From NCBI RefSeq assembly GCF_022201045.2, contig NC_068561.1, forward strand, positions 22,202,501 to 22,266,500: a stretch of DNA of 64,000 nucleotides, in the 5' to 3' direction. The notes under the pieces are model-generated. The model was given only the letters and a program-made list of their open reading frames with translations, had not been told where the DNA came from and searched no databases. The stretch is from Citrus sinensis (Eukaryota > Streptophyta > Magnoliopsida > Sapindales > Rutaceae). Positions 1 to 11,564 of this stretch are shown piece by piece (within the stretch, counting starts at the first letter, position 1; the number at the start of each line of letters is the position of its first letter). Both the position numbers and the translations under genes were made by a program.

Positions 1-1070
1 ACAACTCTTAATTTGGGGAGCATTTGCACACCGAGAGAGAACCAACGTATGAGGTCAAGATTTCACCATGCAAATGCATTCAAAACAGAGCAACTCGACT
101 CCAGCATCGCATTTTTTCCACCAGCTAACTGTTAAAACCAGCCTATGAATATAGGGTTTCTTCACGAGATTTGAAGACATGATCTAAGGTTTTGTGGAGA
201 GAACAGTTGTCTGTAAAAGAGGGTGGATTAAAAAGGTTGATATATTGAGAATTATGGAGAGACAAGATTGAAAAGAAATAACAAAAAGGGGAGAAATTAA
301 GAGAAAAGTGGGTTGAGATCTTAGAGTGAGAGAGAATTCGGCATTCCTATTCTTTGATCCTTCCCCCCATATACATATAATTCTATTCAGCATGAAATAA
401 GCAAAATTTGGTGCAAAAATTTTGTTTCATTCGTGCATTTATATCAATACGTGATTACGTTTTATTTATTGAATATGAAAAAAATACCAAAAATTCATGA
501 ACGTTGAAAAAAAAAAAAAAGGTAAGACAAGGGCCAATTTACCTTATTTTTCAATTAATAAAATAAACCAGCCTGATCTTATCTTGTATTTGTCAAATTT
601 TTCTGTCGGAATATCAATGCTCATGATTTATACATTGTCATCCAATAATCACCGTCACGAACTTGCAGAATGAGGATGTAATAACACATTATTGTTGAAA
701 AAATTAACGATCGAGAGACAAGAATTAATGCATGCAATGCTATGCATGTATATGGTTTTTGCTGAAAATCTCAATAGGAAAGCAGAAATCTTCTCCTTAT
801 TAACATTACAAGTACCACTGCAGATGATACATATGACAAGCATCTGTTGTCCTCTTAATTTGTAGGAAGGACATGCATGCATCATCATGATCACGTCGCT
901 CTAGAGCAAGCTGGCCTAGATCTAGGTAGAGGAGGTTTAATTTATTAATAACGTAACTAAAGATCGAACTGGAGAAGGCTACGAAGTACGTACGCATAAT
1001 AGATGAGTTACAGATGCATTAAGTAATTAATTAATGCATATGCAAATTAGGGATTCAATAATTAAAGAGC
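1..1070. other. Left flank; possible 5' leader of a gene running off the left edge
   Basis: No convincing coding region is visible. On the minus strand, positions about 390 down to 180 read like a plant 5' leader: an AT-rich TATA-like stretch near 370-385, then pyrimidine-rich CT runs. This would fit a gene transcribed leftwards out of the window, but the only ATG there (about 181) opens a frame of some 26 codons. Positions 720-1030, downstream of the phylloplanin-like gene, are rich in CATGCA/ATGCAT words. The rest is AT-rich spacer. Confidence 0.3.
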
Positions 1071-1538
1071 CTATGCCAGGCAGGACCAGAGTCCAATATC
1101 GATATTTGCAACCAAACCGAGAGCTGAATCAACAACACCGGCAAGGACTGAAGGAACAGCACGAAGGGTTCCAGTAACCTTGGACAGAAGAGCGCAAACA
1201 ATCTCTTCAAGTAGGAGTTGTACTTGGACGTAGCATGTGAATGGGTCGAGAAGATTGTATGTTTTAGTGTCAACCGGACAAACGAAAGAGCCGTTGGAAT
1301 CCGTGTAGGCAGCGACTGAGGGAATGTTCGGGCAGACTAAGGTCACCTTTAAGTTGGCCAAGGGCGGGCAGGTTTGGCCCGACTCAGGGTTTCCAGTTGA
1401 AGAGCAAAGTACAGTGCCATTGATTTTCACCAGAGATATTTCTTTGCCATCAACGCTGTAGCCATGAGCCACTCTCACTTAGGCAGCTGTGGCAACAATA
1501 GCAAGCAGACCAAGCAGCAGGACTTTGCTGGAAGCCAT
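1071..1538 (-). pseudogene. Phylloplanin-like (Ole e 1 fold family) secreted protein, broken by one stop
   Basis: Phylloplanins are small secreted leaf-surface proteins of the pollen Ole e 1-like family; the tobacco member is antifungal. Here the ATG at 1538 opens a clean signal peptide (MASSKVLLLGLLAIVATAA, 19 residues). It is followed at once by TAA (1479-1481), and then the same frame continues for 135 codons to TAG at 1071-1073. The mature part shows the family pattern KINGTVLCS-TGNP, paired cysteines, and the hydrophobic C-terminal motif LRAVPSVLAGVVDSALGLVANI. The whole frame of 155 codons plus stop is the usual family length and has no intron. Only this one nonsense codon interrupts it, exactly at the signal peptide/mature boundary, so this is a recent null allele, a sequencing error, or a readthrough case. 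A start at GTG 1478 would give a protein without a signal peptide and is unlikely. Confidence 0.8.
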
Positions 1539-1889
1539 ATCGATAGAGCTAGAGCTGGAGGGAGCTTTAATTAATTTGCTATTAAGCTGATGATGTTGAT
1601 GACATTACTATGAAACCCCGGCCATTTTGAACAATTTAATATCCTGCTCCACGTGGATTTCAGGTGCCCTATCATTTTTTCACATGTACTTTTTAATGAA
1701 GAAAAACTAACAATTCTTTATAGTTTTACATGATTGATTAAAAAGTACACGTAACAGAAGATAATGCATACATCATCAGTGAGTATGCAAAGACTTTCTC
1801 GTATAATTTCCCTAAAAACTGTACGAAACCGCCTATAAATACGGAGTTCCTTTACTGGATTAATTGTGAGATAGCAACTAACATAGTCA
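1539..1889. promoter_or_regulatory. Divergent promoter shared by the two phylloplanin-like genes
   Basis: The two start codons point away from each other across 351 bp. A good TATA box for the plus-strand gene (TATAAATA) lies at 1834-1841, about 50 bp before its ATG at 1890. A palindromic G-box, CCACGTGG, lies at 1649-1656 near the middle. I see no equally clear TATA box for the minus-strand gene. Shared regulation is inferred from the geometry only. Confidence 0.6.
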
Positions 1890-2339
1890 ATGGCTTACCA
1901 ATCTATGCTCCTCCTTGCTCTTCTTTTTCTCACCACAACCTCGCTAGCACATTGCTACATCATCAACGGCACAACTATATCTGCAGTCCAAATCACAGGC
2001 ACCGTGTTCTGTACTGTCTCCGGTAATCCTCTACCGGGCGTAAGCAGCCCGGGGATAGCCGGCATAAACGTTGGTGTGAGGTGCAATGGTGGCACAACTG
2101 ACATTGCACAAGCTCTGACTAACTCCGCATGATTTTTCTCGGTTGCTCTTAACCTCTTAGACGGGCTTCTCTTTGATCCAAGTCATTGCGTCGTTTATAT
2201 AAAACTGCCGGTGGCCGGCTGCGCTCTGCTGCCGCCTACTGGATCCCTTCAAGCAGTTCCGGTCCTCATCGGTGTCGTGCAGTCGGTGGTGGGTGCAGTT
2301 GCGAACTTAGCCTGTGGATTGCTCGTGCATGTTGTCTGA
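1890..2339 (+). pseudogene. Phylloplanin-like paralogue, broken by one stop
   Basis: Head-to-head paralogue of the gene at 1071-1538. The ATG at 1890 begins a signal peptide (about residues 1-22, ending near SLAHC), then ISAVQITGTVFCTVSGNP, the same family signature. The frame meets TGA at 2130-2132 (codon 81). It then reads on without other stops for 68 more codons to TGA at 2337-2339, giving 149 codons in all, the family length. The downstream part contains LQAVPVLIGVVQSVVGAVANL, clearly matching the C-terminal motif of the neighbour, so the interruption falls inside a once-complete gene. No GT-AG intron would remove the TGA. If translated only to the first stop, an 80-residue protein lacking the conserved C-terminal half would result. 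Transcription is plausible given the TATA box at 1834. Confidence 0.8.
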
Positions 2340-4028
2340 TGAACATGAGAAAGAGAAATTATGCATGCGACTAACAACAGCTGTTCTGCATGCAGCAGCT
2401 TGTTGGCTTCTCGATTTCCTTTATTTTCAATCAATTTGTGATGTCTGTTGTTGTTGTTATTAAAGTAAGAAGAAGAAAATGTTCTAAAACCGGATGTTTT
2501 CTTAGAAGTAATAACATCAAAATGTCGAAGCAATCCTTCGCCGTAAAGAGTGATGCTGTCAATGTAATGTAACGTAATAGTTGGTTTACGTTCTTATTGA
2601 ATCATGCATTTCTCTGTGAATTGCAATTCTTACGGCTTCCATCCTAAGAATGCTTTATTTCGTAAGCAATTGCAATTCCAACATGAAAAGACATATTTTG
2701 TTTGTTAAAAAAAGGTCATTTATACCATTTTACAGTAGTTTATATGTATATTCTGTTGACCTTTTAATGTCACTAACAAAATAGGTTACTAAAAATTTAT
2801 GAGAAATTCACGTGATTTTTGGGGAAAAAAATTCATATGAGAGACGAAATTAGGCATCATTCTCCTTTTACAGATTTTGTGTGAATACATGCAGATCTTG
2901 GCAGGATGTTGATCAGTGCTAGCGTTTCAAGTAAATCTGGTTTTAAAAATGTCAAGGAGAGGAAGAGGGTTTCGTTCCTGTAGAGAGTGTTGGGTTTACA
3001 ACGGATTTTGGGGGTGTTTGATGGCGCCACTCAATTTGGTATTTTATATATATATCATTAGAAATATGTTGATAAACCTACCGAGTAGGCGAGTAACGAC
3101 ACAGACAACCAATAAGTTCGTATTTTTCTTCGGGAAAAAAATGATATAGAAATTGAGTCGCAGGGAAGTCGCCTTTGTTGGGAGAACCTGTGCCTCTCGG
3201 TTCGAGCGGGGATTTCTAGTCTGAGTTGTGGTACGAGCTTAAATGTGCTTCCCACAGTTGGGGCCCTCCCCAGGATACCTCGTGGTCAAAATAAAAAAAA
3301 AAATGATATAGAAATTAAAGACTGACGCCATATTAATTTGTTTATTTTTGTCAAAAATTTAAATAGATCATAATTAATTTAAATTTTAAATACATTTTAA
3401 TTATATCATTTACATTTTTAAAATTAAATAAAAAATTTTAAAAATTAATGTACCGATTTAATCACTTTATATGATTGAAAATTTTTATTACATTAAAAAA
3501 ATAAACGGATTAAAATTAAGAAAATTAAATTAATAAGTTAAAAACAAACTGTGTCGTAGTTTATAGTTGTCAGATTATATAATTGTTTCTGTCAGCATTC
3601 ATAAGTCATACGCACTCAACACAACCCCCTCATCTCAGTAATACTCATCTATTAAATTTGAACAAATAAAATAATAGTAAATATACGTGGTAAAAATAAA
3701 AATAAATGAGAGATATAAACAGACTAACCTTTCATCCCATTCCTAACCATACATTTCGTGCTATCTAAATTTTAGACCAGATGCCAACACATTAAGCAAA
3801 AGCGTAAATTCAAGTTTCAACACCAAAAAATTTGGCGCTAGCTCATAGACCAGCAAATGATAATTTAAAAACTTTAACAGTATAGATGCAATTATCAGCG
3901 GTAAAGACATCAACCATCAAGAGAATCCACCAATCTATTAAATATTTTGAAAATGTTGCGACAAGTATTCCAAGACAAGCCCTGAAATGGCATCAAACTA
4001 GTAAACAAATATTATCAACTCTGCTACA
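2340..4028. other. Intergenic, AT-rich, with a SINE
   Basis: 3' flank of the phylloplanin-like pair followed by the 3' flank of the proteasome gene. Apart from the SINE at 3135-3316 described separately, it holds AT-rich sequence (especially 3300-3540) and no supported gene. Confidence 0.7.
3135..3316 (+). mobile_element. tRNA-derived SINE with target-site duplication
   Basis: The body (about 3155-3302) is GC-richer than its surroundings. It carries a pol III B-box-like word GGTTCGAGCGG at 3199-3209 and ends in an A-rich tail. It is flanked by a direct repeat ATGATATAGAAATT at 3141-3154 and 3303-3316. The runs of A before each copy could extend the duplication to 20 bp but cannot be told apart from the tail. 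Short size, internal B box, A tail and a long target-site duplication are the hallmarks of a SINE moved by LINE machinery. A clear A box was not found, so the 5' end could be diverged or truncated. Confidence 0.75.
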
Positions 4029-7000
4029 CTAATCTGCATCCATCTCTTCCAACGCTGCTCTGGCGGCTGCCTTAGCTTCCTCAAGAAGCTCATCTGGTAC
4101 CTGAATGTAATAAAAACAGAAACAAAATTATATAAACAAAATCACTAGCATAATTATGCTGGTAATATTAAGTACCAACAGCAAACAGCAACCCAAAAAA
4201 TTGCTCGTCTAAGATCCAGTGAGCGAGGGTGGTAACAGCAGAGGAATAGAAGAACCACAACTTTAAAACACACTAGTCATTTTAAATTATAAATTACCTT
4301 CTGATGCTGGCGGTTTGATTCATCACAGACCCAGCTCATTTCCAGTTCAAAGGCCTTGTCCTTAGCCTCATCGTGCACTCCATAAATGCTGTTTAGCATC
4401 AGATAAAAATGTTTAACCTTAGAGAAATCAAATTGATGATATAGCAGATATTGAAGTATCAAACTACAATTAGAATTACAAGTCTCATACATGCAAAAAA
4501 ATTTCATAAATTTGTCAAGCAAACAAGAGAAAATATTGACAAGCTCAGAAATTATTCTTACATATAACATGCACAGCATGTAAGTTATATTTGAGAAGGC
4601 CTATTGAGAGTTAGTTGCCAAGATCCATTCTACACTCAAAAGTTGACACAAAATAGCTGCATATCACTTTTGTACTACTCCAGCCATGATGCATTAATAA
4701 GGCTATAGCCAATTAGCCATCATCTCCAGTTTTAGCGCACAGATCCATGATAGTTCAAACACACGACTTTCAAAGTACTACTCAACTGACTTGAAATGGA
4801 TGTTCTGTCTAGATCCTTATACATTATATGAATTTGCAAAGTAGTGATACACAAAATAGCTGCATATCACTTTTGTACTACTCCAGCCATGATGCATTAA
4901 TAAGGCTATAGCCAATTAGCCATCATCTCCACCACAATCTCATTGTATTAGTATTAATGTCACAGTTGCAACAGCATTTGTTAGTCCTAACTTGTACTGT
5001 TGTACTATAAACATGCATTTCCTATTTTGGCAACAGCCAATTCTTTTTATCTTCCTGCAATGAATTCATAACTTGTATGTCATCAATCAACATACTATGT
5101 AACACTCACACTAATGCTAATTCGTACACTATAACACGATTAGTTTAAAGACACTATGTCCAAGTCTTTATTTTTAGCAATTCAAAGCACAAAAAACACC
5201 CCACCAAAAAAATATTACTAATTACTACCGAGATGTTAGTCAAGAAGAAAACCACCAACGTCACACACTAAAATAAAAAATTTACAAGATAAATATCAAG
5301 TTACCAGAGAATAAATATAGAACTTACATCTTGGCTACTTCAATGACCCCTTGTCGGCAGGTCATTTCAGAAAGCTTCAACTTTTCAATCTCTCTGTGAA
5401 AATACAAGTTTCAACAGTATCAGTACCATCAGTTAATTTTCTCAGAAAAATGAAAAGCAAAATGAAGGTAGCTAAACAAAAAGAGGAGATGACCAGATGT
5501 TCACTTATGCCCACGTCAAAATTCTAGGTAAAATAGTAAATCTTCTATCTTTGAACTTGGTAAATAAATAAATCTAAACTTACGTTTTAGCAGCCTGCCT
5601 GCCCTTTCCAATTGCAGCTCCAAAATACCTCTACAACAAATGCCAAAACACCAATAAGCAAAAACCACTCTAGAATAACAGTAATACAAATAAATAGATG
5701 TTATACATGTAGAACAAAAAAAAGATGGTAAGACATTAAACATAACTATGAAAGTATTTGACAAAATATTAACTTACATAGGAGATACCAGAAGGTTCAA
5801 TCATATACAATTGCGGTCCATCTCTGTCATAACCTCCAAGAATTACACCACATCCAAAAGGTCTGCAGCACCACCATCATTGCTCTTACAGTTATTAAAG
5901 GGGAAGGAAAACAACTTAGTAACAAAAACAGAGGTAAGTAATATCTCATCAAATCATCAAACCTGAGCCACCAATATAGAGTACATAGATGCACATAGCT
6001 AGCAACTCGTTGAGCAAGTTCTTTAACAGGAATTGGTTCGCCATATACACTGCCAGTCAACAACAAACACAGGATGAAATTGTTATGATATGATAAATAA
6101 CATTAATACTTGAATAAGTAAGAGAGCATTAAAATGCCATGTAAGGAGGAGCAACCTTGGAAGGAAAATCTTAACTATCTAAAAAATTTTGATATTCTTT
6201 CTCTTATCTTCTATTTTCTTCTCCACATGATCACAATACTTATAGTTTGTTACTACATCTGGAAAGAATGTTATAAGTTTCACAAAATGTTGCTACTATA
6301 TAATTGAATACCTAATACTGCATAAAGATTGAATAAAATTCAAGAGTTAGTTGTTAGGCATATTATAGACACATTTAATCTTAATGTTTTTGTTGCTTTG
6401 CAAACTGAAGGATGAAACATACTGATTGCATATTAACTTAGCACTTTCTATTCCCTCATCATAGCTACAAGCCTAAGTCCTGGACCTAGCCTCAAATATC
6501 ATGCCTTTAAAGCTGTCTTTTCCATATATATAGCTAAAAACAGTGCCACTGCATTACACAAATTGCATACAAGTAAATGATCTAAAAGCAAACCTTTCAT
6601 AGTTTGTAGCTTCAGACTTGGCCCTGGTAACAATTTGTCTCCCATCTGCTGCTAATCCTGCAACAGCCTGCAATTGAAAAATGTCAATATATGCTCCAAG
6701 ATACAGTTTGAAATAGGTACACAAGGACGGTTTACATGCACCAAGATACAGTTTGAAATAGGTACACAAGGATGGGTTTACATGCACCAATATACAGTTT
6801 GAAATAGGTACACAAGGACAGGTTTACCTACAGCCTATTAAACCACAAGAAAGACACCATCCATAAGAAGACATCAAAAAACATCAAACAGTCTTCTGCA
6901 CTTTCCACAGAAAGAGAGGTTGTGTCTACATAGATGACTACAAAGGAAACCCCCCTCCTTCTCTCCAGATAACTCAGTTGTACATTTACTTCCACATTTT

Positions 7001-7697
7001 TATGAACCTTTAAATTCTCTCCTAGTCATACAAAGTCAGCCCCAAAACTTTAGATTTGTATCTTCTAGCAAACATCCACAATCATATCAGCCCAACACCA
7101 TATGAGCTACTGTGTATAATTGTCTTACTTCAAACAAATCTGAGCATCACCCTCATCTCACACTCTCACACACACACACACACTCTCTCTCACTAAAATC
7201 ACATAATCAAAAGACCAAATTACAAGCTAAAATTCTCGATTTCACTATTAGGGATTTAAAATCTAAACTAAATCTATACAATCCACACAGTATAAGATAA
7301 AGGTAAGTACCATGCCGGAGTGACGATGAACGGAATGGATTCTTCTATTGGAACCAGGCAACATCATCTTCGACGCTATTAGCTTCTCCACTCCCTTTGG
7401 AAAAACAAAATAAAATACACCTAAAAATACAAATTTTTAAGATTTAGCGAATAAGTAAAAAACAGAATTTACCATAACGATGCCATCTTTGCATTTAATT
7501 CCAATCACAGTCCTGCGAGCGAAGATTGAAAAAATAAGGATATTAAGAATGGAGAATAAAAAAAAGAGCGAAAGAGAGAGTGAGTTAACCTACCCGCTGT
7601 TGTCGACGGCTTTGGCGGCGTATTCGATCTGGAAAACGCGACCGTCGGGAGAGAATGTGGTCACCGACAGATCGTAGCCTGTGCCTATGCTGCTCAT
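4029..7697 (-). CDS. PAG1: 20S proteasome subunit alpha type-3 (alpha-7, PAG1)
   Basis: Structural subunit of the outer alpha ring of the 20S proteasome in cytosol and nucleus; alpha subunits gate the chamber and are not catalytic. Ten exons on the minus strand join in phase: 7697-7594, 7512-7473, 7394-7311, 6667-6594, 6049-5963, 5862-5778, 5630-5584, 5393-5328, 4388-4298, 4100-4029, all GT-AG. They give 249 aa, the expected length for plant PAG1. Visible hallmarks are the alpha-subunit N-terminal signature ([23 protein letters not shown]), [42 protein letters not shown], and the acidic C-terminal tail ending EEMDAD. The start at 7697 is the only one giving the conserved [10 protein letters not shown]-terminus. 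Intron 3 contains a minisatellite and intron 8 an 83-bp duplication. Confidence 0.97.
4646..4931. repeat. 83-bp perfect direct repeat in PAG1 intron 8
   Basis: Positions 4646-4728 and 4849-4931 are identical by eye over 83 bp, separated by 120 bp of unrelated sequence. Both lie inside the intron between exons 8 and 9 of the proteasome gene. The perfect match implies a recent local duplication. No coding or RNA-gene feature is apparent in it. Confidence 0.85.
6696..6831. repeat. Minisatellite, 3 copies of about 45-46 bp
   Basis: Three tandem units start at 6696, 6741 and 6787, each with the core CCAAGATACAGTTTGAAATA followed by GGTACACAAGGA. They sit in PAG1 intron 3, ending about 30 bp from the exon 4 acceptor on the transcribed strand, so copy-number change there could influence splicing. 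That effect is inference. Confidence 0.85.
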
Positions 7698-8633
7698 GCT
7701 TGCTCTCTTCTTTCTTTTTCGATTTTTGAGTCAATTTGATTTCCCTTTCCCTTCTACTGAGAAAGCGAAGTTCTGTGAGATATAGACGAGTTTCTTTTTT
7801 ATCAAGAAAAAGAAGCAGACTGGGACTTTAAAATAAATAAAATAAAGTAAAAACAAAGACCGATGAAGGGTATAATTGTACTTTTATGGCGAAAGGAAAA
7901 TTACGGAGATGACCTAACACTATGGTTAATTTATAAAATAACCCAGCTTAAATTTTTCTCATTTTTGTAACTGGAAAATATTATCTTCCCCTTACAAAAG
8001 AGACATATTACTTATCAAGGTCATACTAATTGAGATGAAATTTATTGAACTTTACAATTAATTAACTTTAGAGTTATAATATGTTTTATCATTGATTATG
8101 ATATTTTTTTTTTGTTACACTTCTCTAATTCATCGTTATAATATTTAAGAAGTAAATAATTGTTGTAATATTCACTATGTTAGCGTGATACTTTAGTCCT
8201 ACAACTCAGATGCTACCCAAATTATGAGATACAATACCTTGAGATATCTCATTGACAAGTAAAAACCCCTCCTCTTTTATTAAATTAAAAATTTTAGGAG
8301 TTGTGAAATTACCATGAATGCCAAGGGGCGGCCATTGACCAAATAAAGATCCGACAATTTCTGCAAACAAGTGAAACTGTGAAAAGTTTCTTGTGATGGC
8401 ACTTTCTTCGTTATGCCTAATGAGAAACTTTCCACGAGGACTACTATCTTTATTGGGAAAAAGATGAACCAATAGCAATTATTCAGATTCCCCTGGTTTT
8501 TTTACTTCAATTTGATATCTTAAGCTAAGACCATCATGATCCATTAGAGAGAATAATCGATATAAACCGTTGAGAACAGATTTTATCTTGATTGTATCAG
8601 ATTGTATCAGAATTGTGAGTAGCAATTGTCACA
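7698..8633. other. Intergenic between PAG1 and SIP2-1 (divergent promoters)
   Basis: The two flanking genes are transcribed away from each other, so both promoters lie in these 936 bp. The sequence is AT-rich. A minus-strand open frame at 8206-8478 has no family I recognise, and I do not call it a gene. Just before the SIP2-1 ATG, the words TTGATTGTATCAGATT recur at 8588-8604 and 8650-8665. Confidence 0.6.
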
Positions 8634-11564
8634 ATGGCAGGGATTAGATTGATTGTATCAGATTTTATCTTGTCATTCATGTGGGTTTGGCAGAGTGTTT
8701 TGATCAAGATTTTTGTGTACAAGGTTCTGGGATTGGGACATGCTCCCAGTGGTGAGGTCTTCAAGTGTGGCTTGTCAATAATCAGCATGTTTCTGTTTGC
8801 ATTCTTGGGCAAAGTTACCAAAGGAGGGGCTTATAATCCCTTAACCGTCTTAGCTTCTGGCATTTCTGGGGATTTTAGTAATTTTCTCTTCACTGTTGGA
8901 GCTAGAATCCCTGCTCAGGTAAGCTCTTTGGATGCTAAATCTACCTTTTTGTTGATTATTTTTACTTTTGAGGGATTTAATTCTCTAATGGGTTTTGTTT
9001 TGTTTGGTGATGTTAATATGTTCGTTTGCTTGCTGAGAAAACAATGAGAAAAGGAGAGAGCATAAAGAGTATTAGTTTTATCTTATTATGGTTTCCATAT
9101 AAAAGGTTCCATCAATTAACACAATCATCTGTACAAGTCTAGTTAGAGTTGAATTTTCCTCGGAACGTGATTTTTTTTTTTTTTTTGATTTTGTTGCTGA
9201 ATAGAATTTCAGTATATTAATGCACATCCCTGAATTTATTTATTTTTTTCTGTTATTGATCTCATAAATAAAGTCATTTATATCTTCATCATCCTCTGGC
9301 TTGTAATATATTATTTTGTGGATCTTTCTTTGTTTGCTTTGGCAATTATATTCCGCTGAGGAAAGGTGGTTCTTAATTGGATCAAAGGATTTTCCATCTC
9401 TTATTTAAGATTACATGAAGCAAGCCTACTAAAGTACTAGGAATTTACCTCTGCTTTTGGGCTCAAATTTAAATTTTAACGTCCTGTCTAAGATCTGGAT
9501 TTCTATATCTTGTTGGCATGCATCCCCAGTCAATAAGAATTGCACTTTGTGGGTGTTACACTGCTCTCGGCTTTGTCCGAACTGTTGGGATTTTGAAAAG
9601 GATAGGATAGATCTTACATTCAAATGTTACCAAGCTAAAACCAAAGGGGTGGGGTTAGAGTAAGGGAGTGTAGCACAATTAAATTACATTTACATCCAAC
9701 AGCTGGTGTCCTGGTCTTTTTTGCACACAGTGACCGTTAATTTTGTGGGGTGTGCATCATGTTCATGAAATAAAAGGCTTGAGTGATCATTTTGGATAAA
9801 TATCTGGAAAGACTGAATGAATAAATGCATCTTAGATAACAAAAATGCAATAAAATAAGAGGGATTTCTTAGAAAGTTTTCAATAACGTCTAGAGAATTC
9901 TTCGAAATGAAGACTGGGATCCACCAATTCATATCCATCCCTGCTGCAGGAAAAGGAATACAGATCCAGTAGGCTCTGTTGGACGGTACCCGCCGAAATA
10001 TTTTCTTTTTCCTTTCTTTCGTTGATATGGAACTGGGTATGACGTTAATTCCTTCAGCTCAGTGGTTCAATAAAATCCCAAAAAAAGTCCCTGTTTCATT
10101 TTCCTTTTTCGAGTTTTCTGGCTGCAAATACAAGTAACCTTCAAAACATAAATTTGCCATGTGGTGGAACATTTCTATCAGATATTTTGTGCTAAGGCCA
10201 GGATCAGAAGCAATGGATTTTCTCCTCATCCATTTGCAGTGAACTTTGTCCATCTCAAATTGGACTTGTCTGGTTGCATCTTTCCAATTTGAAGGAAGCC
10301 CTCGGTTTTGTGGTCCTGAAGTTTCGGAGCAAAAAGGAAATTGATTTTTGAGTATTTGACTAGTAGGAGTGAAGTTGAAGAATTTTATACTTCTTATGTA
10401 TTTACTCAGCAACAAAGTGTCCTCTAAAATGCTTGTTTGTGATTGGTTTCTTGGTATCCCATTGTTAAGAATGTTAAGAAGGTTACTGTTGTTTTTTCTT
10501 TAATTAACTTGATTGAAAAAAATCTTTTCTCCTTCCTTGAGGAACTTCTATCCTCTTCTCTTGCCTTTTCTACTTTGAAAACACATTTATATAACTGCTG
10601 GTGCTTTGAACAGTCTAAATTTTTAACATAATTTATGTATGTAAGAACGAAATATATTCTCCAATCTGAAGTTCCACGACAGATATCCTTTTTGGCCATT
10701 CTAGTGGATTTTACGCGAGACCTCTTACAGCTGATCTCACAGGTCTCTGAAAGGACTTAACAGTCAAGATGAGTACCTTCTGGCAGGGTGTTTTATATAC
10801 ACAGAAAAAGAATTGATCTCGTAACATGAGATCTAGCCATTTTCCTTAAGTAAATCAGCTTCCCAAAACTATCCACCATTCAGTATAAAGGTTTTGAAAA
10901 TTATCTCTTCATGTTCCTGGTATGATAGAGAATGTGGTTGTTTCCAAGTTATAGAAATAAGACAACTTATTTTTTCTTTATGTACATTTATTTTAGTTTT
11001 TTAATCTCGTTTTTTCAGGTAATTGGATCTATTACTGGGGTTAGGTTCATCCTCGATACCTTTCCTCAGATAGGACGTGGTCCAAGTTTGAATGTTGGCA
11101 TCCATCACGGTGCATTGACAGAAGGATTGCTCACATTTGCTATCGTTACCATCTCACTTGGGTTGGCAAGAAAAATTCCAGGGAGTTTCTACATGAAGAC
11201 ATGGATTTCGAGTGTCTCTAAGTTAGCTCTTCATATTCTTGGGTCTGATATGACTGGTGGATGCATGAACCCAGCCTCTGTAAGTACCGATTATAGTTAC
11301 TGTATATATTTGCTGCTTTTTTCTTTCTGTTCTTCTTCAAGTTGCAACTTATAGAAGTAGCGATCTCTGTTGGATTTTAAAATGTTTCAAAATTTGTAGG
11401 TGATGGGATGGGCCTATGCTCGTGGAGATCATATAACCAAGGAGCATATATTTGTATATTGGCTAGCTCCAATTCAGGCAACTGTGCTTGCATTATGGTT
11501 ATTTAAGTTGGTAGTTCGACCACTAGCAGAGGAGAAAAAAGACTCAAAATCTAAATCAGAATGA
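8634..11564 (+). CDS. SIP2-1: Aquaporin SIP2-1-like (small basic intrinsic protein)
   Basis: Major intrinsic protein of the SIP subfamily; SIPs are ER-membrane channels. Three exons, 8634-8918, 11019-11279 and 11400-11564, join in phase 0 with GT-AG introns and give 236 aa, normal for SIP2. The first pore motif is NPL (residues 68-70) instead of NPA, which is the hallmark of SIP2; the second is canonical NPA (179-181). Hydrophobic segments consistent with six membrane spans are visible. The C-terminus is a short Lys/Ser/Glu-rich tail (EEKKDSKSKSE), as in other SIPs. Intron 1 is 2.1 kb and contains an unrecognised antisense open frame (10059-10415). ATG 8634 begins the standard MAGIRLIVSDF N-terminus. 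Confidence 0.95.

Noticed and set aside
3190-3215. tRNA-like GGTTCGAGC word
   Set aside because: No cloverleaf can be folded around it; it belongs to the SINE, and I found no real tRNA gene, rRNA or CRISPR array in the window.
8206-8478. Minus-strand 90-codon frame between PAG1 and SIP2-1
   Set aside because: Lies in divergent promoter space and shows no recognisable motif; insufficient support.
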